From Candidatus Izemoplasma sp. (GTDB lineage Bacteria; Bacillota_I; Bacilli_A; Izemoplasmatales; Izemoplasmataceae), in assembly GCA_007116205.1 (NCBI GenBank), contig SKIY01000097.1, positions 1 to 6,137 of the forward strand: a DNA stretch of 6,137 bases, given 5' to 3'. A program made the position numbers and the translations under genes. The notes under the pieces were generated by a model. It searched no databases, was not told the DNA's origin, and was given only the letters and a program-made list of their open reading frames with translations. Positions 1-5,535 of the stretch are shown piece by piece; the first letter of the stretch is position 1, and every line of letters begins with the position of its first letter.

Positions 1-105
1 CATATGCTAGCACTCAAAACGCGTTTAAAAAACTATATAAATACAAGGTTAGCATTTGATAACTTGATGATTTTACTAGAAAGAAGGAACGAAAGTGGAG
101 AATAA
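1..105 (+). CDS. holB: DNA polymerase III delta' subunit, C-terminal end only (partial at window start)
   Basis: Frame 1 is open from the first base to a TAA at 103-105, giving the last 34 residues of a protein whose start lies outside the window. The tail contains NTRLAFDNLMILLERR. This resembles the extreme C-terminus of clamp-loader delta' subunits, where a final helix of the form 'N..LAFENLLL' closes the collar domain. HolB is part of the DnaX-HolA-HolB clamp loader, which places the sliding clamp on DNA. The call rests mainly on context, because holB lies directly upstream of the ricT homologue yaaT in Bacillus. The reading frame overlaps the next gene by 11 nt. The fragment is too short for a domain-level check, so another protein ending here is possible. 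Confidence 0.6.
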   Translation, partial: HMLALKTRLKNYINTRLAFDNLMILLERRNESGE

Positions 106-937
106 AGTTATAGGCATCCGGTTTAAAGAAGCCGGTAAAAAATATTATTTTGATCCCCTCGATTTCAACTTTGATGTCGGGGATTTTGTCGTCGTAGAAA
201 CGGTCAGAGGATTAGAATTAGGACAAGTAATAGAAGCTATAAAAACAATTGAAGAAGAAGAACTTATTGCTTCATTAAAACCAATTATCCGTAAAGCAAC
301 GGATAAAGATATTGAACAGGAAAGAAAGAACAATGAAAAGATACCACAAGTTATGGCATCGTGTTCTGGATATGTAAAAAAACATAAATTAGAGATGAAA
401 TTACTCAGTGCTGAATACACGTTAGACCACTCGAAACTGATTATCTATTTTAATGCGGAAGGACGTATTGATTTTAGAGATTTAGTTAAAGATTTAGCCA
501 ATGAGTTTAAAGTACGCATTGAATTGCGCCAAGTTGGCGCACGCGATGGCGCTAAGTTTTTAGGTGGTATTGGACCTTGCGGATATTTACTATGCTGCAA
601 TACATTTTTAGGAGAGTTTGAGACAGTCTCAATTAAAATGGCAAAAAACCAGAATCTGTCTTTAAACCCTTCAAACATATCAGGGTTATGCGGGAAGCTT
701 TTATGCTGTATACGTTACGAAGATGATACATACCATGAATACCGAACCCAAATGCCAAAAATAGGATCTCAAATAAAAACTGAAGATGGGATGTGCAAAG
801 TTTTAGCGTCGAATATCATTGACCGTTCTGTTAAAGCATTATGCAAAGAAAATACTATTAGACACTATAAACTTGAAGCGATAGAAGAGATACAAGAATA
901 CGACAAAGTTAATAACGATAACAATGGCAATTCTTAA
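95..937 (+). CDS. ricT: RicT / YaaT-family PSP1-domain RNA-processing regulator
   Basis: A 280-residue protein starting at GTG 95, preceded by the purine-rich ribosome site AGAAGGAA at 82-89. The N-terminus (VIGIRFKEAGKKYYFDP) aligns by eye with B. subtilis YaaT, which supports this start. The PSP1 core covers roughly residues 60-150, and the family hallmark region RQVGARDGAKFLGGIGPCG is at 145-163. Two cysteine clusters are visible: C162/C167/C168 and C199/C204/C205. In B. subtilis, RicT works with RicA (YmcA) and RicF (YlbF) in a complex that carries [4Fe-4S] clusters and directs RNase Y to mRNA maturation sites; that role is family knowledge. Conserved cysteines suggest cluster binding is kept here. 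No RicA or RicF gene lies in this window. The 3' end overlaps trmN6 by 14 nt, and the N-rich tail (NNDNNGNS) falls in that region. Confidence 0.93.
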   Translation: MENKVIGIRFKEAGKKYYFDPLDFNFDVGDFVVVETVRGLELGQVIEAIKTIEEEELIASLKPIIRKATDKDIEQERKNNEKIPQVMASCSGYVKKHKLEMKLLSAEYTLDHSKLIIYFNAEGRIDFRDLVKDLANEFKVRIELRQVGARDGAKFLGGIGPCGYLLCCNTFLGEFETVSIKMAKNQNLSLNPSNISGLCGKLLCCIRYEDDTYHEYRTQMPKIGSQIKTEDGMCKVLASNIIDRSVKALCKENTIRHYKLEAIEEIQEYDKVNNDNNGNS

Positions 938-1670
938 AAAAGATGAAGTGTTAAACGATCTATTAGGGTTTAAGAATATGAAGATCATACAAAACCCGAA
1001 AATGTTTAACTTCTCATTAGATTCAGCTTTGTTAGCGTACTTTACCCCGGTATCAAATCAGACCAAACGTATTATCGATTTAGGGACAGGATTTGCACCC
1101 GTTCCACTGATGTTAAGTCATAAGACAACAAGCCCAATTATCGGTGTAGAGTTACAACAAGACGTATACGACATCGCTAAAAGAAACATTGCGCTTAATA
1201 AGCTTGAAACGCAAATAACTATCGTGCACGACGATATAAAGCAATTGCTTAACAGATACCAACCAAAAACATTCGATGTTGTTGTTTGTAATCCCCCTTT
1301 TTTTAAATATAAAGCAGATTCAAACATTAACAAAAACATGTATAAAACCATCGCTAGACACGAGATTAAAATCCAGCTATCAGAGATCGTTTCAGTAGCC
1401 TCAAAACTACTGATGGATAAAGGCCATTTCACCATGGTTCACCGACCTGAACGGTTAACTGAAATCATCAAGTTGCTCGATGAACATCAGCTTTCAATAA
1501 AACACCTTAGATATGTCCACGCGCGTCAAGATGAGCACGCAATGATGATACTTATAGACGCAGTAAAAAACGCTAAAGAAGGGCTTAAAGTGCTTCCGCC
1601 ACTGTTCGTACATAATGATCATGATTACAGTGAGGCGGTGCAAGCCATATTTAAAAGCGAAAGGAAGTGA
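924..1670 (+). CDS. trmN6: tRNA1(Val) adenine-37 N6-methyltransferase (YabB/YfiC family)
   Basis: A 248-residue class I SAM-dependent methyltransferase. Visible motifs are the SAM-binding loop DLGTGFAPVPL (residues 52-62), the acidic motif GVELQQD (74-80) and the N6-adenine catalytic motif NPPF (123-126). The segment MKIIQNPKMFNFSLDSALLA (19-38) is typical of the TrmN6/YabB family, which methylates A37 of tRNA1(Val) in E. coli. The native substrate here is inferred. ATG 924 is chosen because the preceding DEVLNDLLG matches the family N-terminus; the internal ATG at 978 would delete it. ATG 924 has no recognisable Shine-Dalgarno sequence and lies inside the end of ricT in another frame, so expression probably depends on ribosomes finishing ricT. 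TGA at 1668-1670 is the stop. HemK/PrmC-like enzymes share NPPF but not the N-terminal block. Confidence 0.9.
   Translation: MAILKKDEVLNDLLGFKNMKIIQNPKMFNFSLDSALLAYFTPVSNQTKRIIDLGTGFAPVPLMLSHKTTSPIIGVELQQDVYDIAKRNIALNKLETQITIVHDDIKQLLNRYQPKTFDVVVCNPPFFKYKADSNINKNMYKTIARHEIKIQLSEIVSVASKLLMDKGHFTMVHRPERLTEIIKLLDEHQLSIKHLRYVHARQDEHAMMILIDAVKNAKEGLKVLPPLFVHNDHDYSEAVQAIFKSERK
1661..1669 (+). promoter_or_regulatory. Ribosome binding site that fixes the rsmI start at TTG 1675
   Basis: AAGGAAGTG lies 5 nt before the TTG at 1675 and overlaps the trmN6 stop. The upstream in-frame ATG at 1615 has no comparable purine-rich site (preceding bases are CTGTTCGTACATA). It would also add 20 residues (MIMITVRRCK...) unlike any RsmI N-terminus and extend 56 nt into trmN6. 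The Shine-Dalgarno site and the homology therefore both favour TTG. Confidence 0.8.
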
Positions 1671-1674
1671 TTTC

Positions 1675-2538
1675 TTGAAAATTCAAAATAGTTTCAGTGA
1701 ACAACAACCTTCACTATACTTAGTGCCAACACCGATTGGGAATATTCAAGATATCACTTATAGAGCTATTGACATTTTGAACGAAGTAGCCGTTATTTAT
1801 GCTGAAGATACTAGACACAGTGGGGCATTATTAAAACATTATAATATCAAAACCCCAATGATTAGTTTACATCAGCATAATGAGAGTGCTAGAATTTCAA
1901 CAATTCTAGAAAAACTTCATGAGGGAAAATCTATTGCACTTATTAGTGATGCTGGCACCCCATTGATGAGCGATCCCGGAGAACAATTAGTCGCCAAACT
2001 TACAGCCGAGGGTATTCCTGTGATTGCTTTACCCGGTGCTACGGCCATTATGCCAGCGTTAACAGCTTCAGGATTACCAGCGCACCCTTATCTTTTTTAT
2101 GGTTTTTTACCGACGAAGCAAACACAAAAACTAAAAGTGTTAAAAAAACTACAAAGCTACTCCGAGACACTCGTGTTTTATGAAGCACCGCACAGAATCC
2201 TTGATACCTTAGAAACCATCTACAAAATATTTGGGAATCGTAAAGCAGTATTAGCAAGAGAACTGACCAAACGATTCGAAACATTTTATCGGTTTTCACT
2301 TGAAGATTATGCATTATTAGATCATTTAAAAGGTGAAATGGTTTTAATCATAGAAGGGTCCCCAGAAGAAATTGTTGTCACAGATGGAGACGTTGTTGAA
2401 CATATTGAGTTAATGATTGCTGATGGGTACCGAGAAATGGAAGCTATAAAACACGTCGCTAAATCTCGTAAAATACCAAAAAATGATGCATATATGGCAT
2501 TTCAAAAATATAAAAAAACACAAGAAGGAAAGGAGTGA
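1675..2538 (+). CDS. rsmI: 16S rRNA (cytidine-1402-2'-O)-methyltransferase RsmI
   Basis: A 287-residue protein from TTG 1675, close to the usual length for RsmI (YabC/YraL). It belongs to the tetrapyrrole-methylase fold family. Motifs in order from the TTG start are LVPTPIGN (16-23), AEDTR (43-47), SDAGTPLMSDPG (91-102), LPGATA (119-124), FYEAPHR (168-174), ARELTKRFETFYR (194-206) and a small C-terminal domain containing SRKIPKNDAY (264-273). The family enzyme uses SAM to 2'-O-methylate C1402 in the decoding centre of 16S rRNA, alongside RsmH, which acts on the base of the same nucleotide. The gene begins 4 nt after trmN6 and ends 5 nt before metG, so it is transcribed with both. The TTG start suggests modest translation. 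The TGA stop at 2536-2538 sits against the metG ribosome site. Confidence 0.95.
   Translation: MKIQNSFSEQQPSLYLVPTPIGNIQDITYRAIDILNEVAVIYAEDTRHSGALLKHYNIKTPMISLHQHNESARISTILEKLHEGKSIALISDAGTPLMSDPGEQLVAKLTAEGIPVIALPGATAIMPALTASGLPAHPYLFYGFLPTKQTQKLKVLKKLQSYSETLVFYEAPHRILDTLETIYKIFGNRKAVLARELTKRFETFYRFSLEDYALLDHLKGEMVLIIEGSPEEIVVTDGDVVEHIELMIADGYREMEAIKHVAKSRKIPKNDAYMAFQKYKKTQEGKE
2526..2535 (+). promoter_or_regulatory. Ribosome binding site that fixes the metG start at ATG 2544
   Basis: GGAAAGGAG at 2527-2535 ends 8 nt before ATG 2544, which is optimal spacing. The in-frame GTG at 2535 uses the last base of this site and cannot be served by it; GTG 2541 is only 5 nt away. MAKTYYITTPIYYP from ATG 2544 also matches how other MetRS proteins begin. 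The site overlaps the 3' end of rsmI, so metG can be translated by ribosomes leaving rsmI. Confidence 0.8.
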
Positions 2539-2543
2539 TTGTG

Positions 2544-4475
2544 ATGGCTAAAACATACTACATCACAACACCAATCTATTACCCAAGTGGAAAACTCCAT
2601 ATTGGAAACACCTACACAACCGTACTTTGTGATACGTTAAAAAGGTATAAACAAGAACGCGGGTTCGATGCTTATTACTTAACAGGGATGGATGAACACG
2701 GTAAAAAAATAGAAACAGTCGCAAACGAAAGAAACATCGCTCCGATTGAACACGTGAATGAAATTGCTGAAGAAACAAGAGGGCTTTGGGATAAGTTGCG
2801 TATATCATATGATGATTTTATACGAACAACAGAAAAGCGACATAAAACAGTCGTTCAAAAAATATTTGAACAACTTTTAGAACAAGGGGACATTTATTTA
2901 GGGACATACAAAGGATACTATTGTATGCCTTGTGAATCTTTTTATACAGAAACACAATTAAATGAAAACCACACGTGTCCTGATTGTGGTCGCGAAACCA
3001 GTCAATTAGAAGAAGAGAGTTATTTCTTTAAATTGAGTAAATATCAAAAAAAGTTACTTCAATTTATTGAGAATAACCCAGATTTTATAACACCTGAAAC
3101 ACGTAAAAATGAAGTTGTGGCTTTTATTAAACAAGGTCTTAATGATCTTAGTGTATCGCGGACAACGTTTGATTGGGGAATCAAAGTTGTCTCTAATCCG
3201 AAACATGTTGTTTATGTTTGGATTGATGCGTTATCGAACTACATCAGTGCATTAGGATATGGAACCGATCAAAACCGATTATACGAAAAATATTGGCAGG
3301 GTGAAGAAGTTGTACACGTCGTAGGAAAAGACATCTTACGGTTTCATGCTATCTACTGGCCAATCATGCTAATGGCATTAGATGTTCCAGTAACGTTTAA
3401 ACTGTATGCGCATGGATTTTATATGATGCGCGAGGGGAAAATGAGTAAATCTAAAGGTGGCGTAATTTATCCGGATACGATTTTAAAACGTTACGGCTTA
3501 GATGAACTACGGTATTTTTTACTAAGAGAGTTACCTTACGGTGGCGATGGTGTTTTCACACCAGAATCATTTGTCGATAGAATTAACTTTGATTTAGCAA
3601 ATGATTTTGGTAATTTGTTAAATCGTACGATTTCAATGATTAATAAATATTTCAATGGAAAAATAACCCAACCAGATGAACAACTAGACGATTTCGATAA
3701 AGATTTACAAGAAACCATTGAAGATGTTATTACAGTGTATAAAGAAAACATGAATACATTAAAAGTCGCACAAGCACTTCAAGAGACATGGCGTTTGATT
3801 TCTCGAACCAATAAATATATTGATGAAACCATGCCTTGGATTTTAGCGAAAGATCCTGATAAATTAGATGTTTTAGAAAAAGTGATGTATCATTTGGCGG
3901 AATCGTTACGCCATATCGGGATTTTATTAAAACCAATTTTACTAAACGCAGCGCCTGCGCTGTTTGAACAACTAAACATCGATGACAAACACACCACTTG
4001 GGAGAGCTTAGGATTTGGGACTAAACGTCAGTATGCAGTCATTGAAAAACCAACCCCATTATTCCCAAGACTAGAGGTCGATGTCGAGGTTAAAAAATTA
4101 AAAGACGCCATTAAAGGTGAAACTGAACCAGCCGTTCAGGAAGAACCGCAAAAACTGATTACGATTGAAGATTTTGCGAAGTGTGATATTGTCGTCGGAC
4201 AAGTTAAAGCTTGCGAAAAACATCCCGATGCGGACAAACTGTTAGTATCTCAAGTCGATTTAGGTCAAGGCAAACAATGCCAAATTGTTTCAGGGATTGC
4301 TAAATATTACAAACCTGAAGATATGGTCGGTAAAAAGGTATTGGTTGTTCAAAATTTAAAACCTGTTAAACTCCGTGGTGTTCTTAGTGAAGGGATGTTA
4401 TTAGCAGGCACAAATAAAGATACGCAAGAAGTCATTTTATCAACAAAACTAAACCCAGGAGACAAAGTGAAATAG
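2544..4475 (+). CDS. metG: Methionyl-tRNA synthetase with C-terminal tRNA-binding domain
   Basis: A 643-residue class I aminoacyl-tRNA synthetase, cytoplasmic, charging tRNA-Met and initiator tRNA with methionine. From ATG 2544 the visible parts are YYITTPIYYPSGKLHIGN (residues 5-22; HIGH-type signature as HIGN at 19-22), YLTGMDEHG (45-53), a zinc-binding knuckle C127-x2-C130 with C145-x2-C148, VVYVWIDALSNY (222-233), KMSKS at 299-303, and the helical anticodon-binding domain around 345-510 with NKYIDETMPW (423-432). After a charged linker (about 512-540) comes an EMAP/Trbp111-type domain (541-643, with KHPDADKLLVSQVDLG) that usually aids tRNA binding and dimerisation. All catalytic elements are present. 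Length and layout match Bacillus MetS. No T-box leader is seen, so it appears to be transcribed from the upstream operon promoter. No terminator is evident after its TAG stop. Confidence 0.98.
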   Translation: MAKTYYITTPIYYPSGKLHIGNTYTTVLCDTLKRYKQERGFDAYYLTGMDEHGKKIETVANERNIAPIEHVNEIAEETRGLWDKLRISYDDFIRTTEKRHKTVVQKIFEQLLEQGDIYLGTYKGYYCMPCESFYTETQLNENHTCPDCGRETSQLEEESYFFKLSKYQKKLLQFIENNPDFITPETRKNEVVAFIKQGLNDLSVSRTTFDWGIKVVSNPKHVVYVWIDALSNYISALGYGTDQNRLYEKYWQGEEVVHVVGKDILRFHAIYWPIMLMALDVPVTFKLYAHGFYMMREGKMSKSKGGVIYPDTILKRYGLDELRYFLLRELPYGGDGVFTPESFVDRINFDLANDFGNLLNRTISMINKYFNGKITQPDEQLDDFDKDLQETIEDVITVYKENMNTLKVAQALQETWRLISRTNKYIDETMPWILAKDPDKLDVLEKVMYHLAESLRHIGILLKPILLNAAPALFEQLNIDDKHTTWESLGFGTKRQYAVIEKPTPLFPRLEVDVEVKKLKDAIKGETEPAVQEEPQKLITIEDFAKCDIVVGQVKACEKHPDADKLLVSQVDLGQGKQCQIVSGIAKYYKPEDMVGKKVLVVQNLKPVKLRGVLSEGMLLAGTNKDTQEVILSTKLNPGDKVK

Positions 4476-4498
4476 TAGAAATATCACACATAAATTAT

Positions 4499-4527
4499 TT
4501 GACTTTTACCAATAATTAAGCTATCAT
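4499..4527 (+). promoter_or_regulatory. Sigma-A-type promoter for rplM-rpsI
   Basis: TTGACT at 4499-4504 (5 of 6 to TTGACA) is followed after exactly 17 nt by TATCAT at 4522-4527 (5 of 6 to TATAAT). Transcription would start near 4533-4535, leaving a leader of about 62 nt. It lies in the 121-nt gap between metG and rplM, where an independent ribosomal protein promoter is expected. Two perfect TATAAT strings further downstream (4565-4570 and 4575-4580) lack a convincing -35 element and more likely form a leader hairpin. Confidence 0.75.
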
Positions 4528-4532
4528 ATATG

Positions 4533-4596
4533 ACGGTACATTTTTATTAAGCTCCAAGCCCAATTATAATGATATATAATTAGGAGGCTATCCGCT
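4533..4596 (+). ncRNA. Candidate structured 5' leader of rplM (possible L13-type autoregulatory leader)
   Basis: Three nested helices can be drawn by eye. Outer: CGGTA at 4534-4538 with TATCCG at 4589-4594, with one bulged T. Middle: CTCC at 4552-4555 with GGAG at 4583-4586, extended by G4551-C4588 around bulged G4587. Inner: AATTATA at 4562-4568 with TATAATT at 4575-4581, closing a 6-nt loop. The middle helix pairs directly with the rplM Shine-Dalgarno AGGAGG, so the fold would hide the ribosome site. An L13 leader preceding rplM-rpsI is an established putative autoregulatory RNA of Bacillota. I infer that this is a member from position and shape only; I did not compare it with that family's consensus. 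AGCC at 4557-4560 could alternatively pair with GGCT at 4586-4589. AT-rich pairing can be fortuitous. Confidence 0.45.
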
Positions 4597-5031
4597 ATGA
4601 AAACATACATGGCAAACAATCAAACGGTGGAACGTAAATGGTATGTGATTGACGCTAAAGGAAAAACACTTGGGCGCTTATCAACCGAAGTGGCAACCTA
4701 TCTTCGCGGAAAACACAAACCGACATTCACACCACACGTAGACTGTGGAGACTACGTGGTTATTATTAACGCAAAACACATCGAATTAACAGGCAACAAA
4801 TGGTCACAAAAAAAGTATTACACACATTCACAATATCCGGGTGGACTTAGAGTTACAGATGCGAAAACGATGAATCAAAGATTTCCAGAACGCATGGTAG
4901 AGTACGCAGTAAAAGGAATGCTCCCAAAAGGGAAATTGGGAAGACAAATGTTCAAAAAACTTTATGTGTATGGTGATGAAAACCATCCACATCAAGCTCA
5001 AAAGCCAGAAGCTATTGAGCTTAAAGGCTAG
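4597..5031 (+). CDS. rplM: 50S ribosomal protein L13
   Basis: A 144-residue protein that can be followed almost end to end against B. subtilis L13. Landmarks are MANNQTVERKWYVIDAKGKT (5-24), LGRLSTEVATYLRGKHKPTF (25-44), TPHVDCGDYVVIINA (45-59), IELTGNK (62-68), the signature KGMLPKGKLGRQMFKKL (106-122) and the tail HPHQAQKPEAIELKG (130-144). L13 is an early-assembling large-subunit protein that binds 23S rRNA. The ATG has a strong site, TAGGAGG at 4581-4587, spaced 9 nt. This site lies in a foldable leader, so L13 feedback on its own mRNA is plausible. The gene is the first of the rplM-rpsI pair; the tail also encodes a perfect 8-bp inverted repeat close to the rpsI ribosome site. Confidence 0.99.
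   Translation: MKTYMANNQTVERKWYVIDAKGKTLGRLSTEVATYLRGKHKPTFTPHVDCGDYVVIINAKHIELTGNKWSQKKYYTHSQYPGGLRVTDAKTMNQRFPERMVEYAVKGMLPKGKLGRQMFKKLYVYGDENHPHQAQKPEAIELKG
4994..5022 (+). other. RNA hairpin at the end of rplM, just before the rpsI ribosome binding site
   Basis: AAGCTCAA at 4994-5001 and TTGAGCTT at 5015-5022 are perfect 8-bp inverted repeats. Inside them, after one A-A mismatch, AGC at 5003-5005 pairs with GCT at 5011-5013 around a 5-nt CAGAA loop. The stem ends 6 nt before the TAGGAGG site of rpsI. No T-run follows, so it is not an intrinsic terminator. It could be a processing or coupling element, or a by-product of coding constraint. Confidence 0.5.
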
Positions 5032-5035
5032 GAGG
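5029..5035 (+). promoter_or_regulatory. Ribosome binding site of rpsI overlapping the rplM stop
   Basis: TAGGAGG contains the rplM TAG stop as its first three bases and lies 7 nt before ATG 5043. A ribosome terminating rplM therefore sits on the rpsI initiation region, which fits equal synthesis of L13 and S9. The core (TAGGAGGC) is the same as at rplM. Confidence 0.85.
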
Positions 5036-5042
5036 CAACTAT

Positions 5043-5438
5043 ATGGCTAAACAAGTTATTTACCGGGGAACCGGACGTAGAAAAAGTTCTATTGCTCGTG
5101 TTATTTTAACACCGGGTACTGGAAAGTTTAACATCAACGGAAGAACATTTGAAGTATATATCCCATCTGCCGCAACAAGACTCGACGTATCTCAACCCTT
5201 GGATTTAACCGAAAACCAAAAAGCATTTGACATCACAGTCAATGTTTATGGTGGCGGAATTTCTGGACAAGCTGGAGCAATTCGTCATGGGCTTACCCGT
5301 GCATTGCTAGAAGTAAATTCAGATTACCGTTCAGTACTTAAAGAAGCAGGGTTAATTACCCGTGACCCACGTGCTGTAGAACGTAAAAAATACGGTCTTA
5401 AGAAAGCACGACGTGCCCCACAATTCAGCAAGCGTTAA
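5043..5438 (+). CDS. rpsI: 30S ribosomal protein S9
   Basis: A 131-residue protein, the normal length for bacterial S9. It shows YRGTGRRKSSIARVILTPGT (7-26), INGRTFEVYIP (31-41), the family signature GGGISGQAGAIRHGLTRALL (70-89), GLITRDPRAVERKKYGLKKA (103-122) and the near-invariant basic tail ending RAPQFSKR. That tail reaches the ribosomal P site and contacts the peptidyl-tRNA anticodon stem-loop, which is established for the family. The gene follows rplM with an 11-nt gap and is the last gene of the operon, because a strong intrinsic terminator begins 5 nt after its TAA stop. Nothing is truncated or unusual. Confidence 0.99.
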   Translation: MAKQVIYRGTGRRKSSIARVILTPGTGKFNINGRTFEVYIPSAATRLDVSQPLDLTENQKAFDITVNVYGGGISGQAGAIRHGLTRALLEVNSDYRSVLKEAGLITRDPRAVERKKYGLKKARRAPQFSKR

Positions 5439-5442
5439 AATG

Positions 5443-5469
5443 AAAAAGCACATTATTTGTGCTTTTTTT
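5443..5469 (+). terminator. Rho-independent terminator of the rplM-rpsI operon
   Basis: AAAAAGCACA at 5443-5452 pairs perfectly with TGTGCTTTTT at 5458-5467 around a 5-nt TTATT loop. A run of seven T residues (5463-5469) continues from the stem. The GC-containing core is GCACA/TGTGC. It sits directly after the rpsI stop and before the gltX promoter, so it separates the two transcription units. Confidence 0.92.
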
Positions 5470-5479
5470 ATTCAAATAT

Positions 5480-5507
5480 TTTAAAACCCATCAAAACATA
5501 CTATAAT
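5480..5507 (+). promoter_or_regulatory. Promoter for gltX
   Basis: A perfect -10 box TATAAT lies at 5502-5507. The best -35 candidate is TTTAAA at 5480-5485 with a 16-nt spacer, matching only 4 of 6 positions to TTGACA. Transcription would start near 5513-5515, giving a leader of only about 22 nt with no room for a T-box or other riboswitch. Its position right after a terminator makes an independent promoter necessary. Confidence 0.65.
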
Positions 5508-5535
5508 GAGTAAGAGAAAACAAGGAGGTATCATT

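Noticed and set aside
2539..2543. Possible T-box or S-box riboswitch controlling metG
   Set aside because: Only 5 nt separate rsmI from metG, and the upstream sequence is coding. There is no room for such a leader. The gltX leader is likewise only about 22 nt.
2598..2612. MetG has HIGN instead of HIGH at its class I signature
   Set aside because: HIGN is a tolerated variant that I recall from clostridial-type MetRS, and GluRS in this window has HIGN too. All other catalytic motifs are intact, so it is not evidence of altered function.
3949..3962. Palindrome CAGCGC-CT-GCGCTG in metG
   Set aside because: It encodes Ala-Ala-Pro-Ala-Leu in a coding helix, has no T-run or nearby gene boundary, and is most simply a chance result of codon choice.
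5065..5078. CCGG-GGAA-CCGG inverted repeat near the start of rpsI
   Set aside because: Only 4 bp per arm, in codons for the invariant YRGTGRRK segment of S9. It is too short to argue for a regulatory hairpin.
5440..5484. A 14-codon reading frame (MKKHIICAFFIQIF) beginning at ATG 5440
   Set aside because: It coincides with the intrinsic terminator hairpin and T-run, has no ribosome site, and its composition is explained by the terminator.
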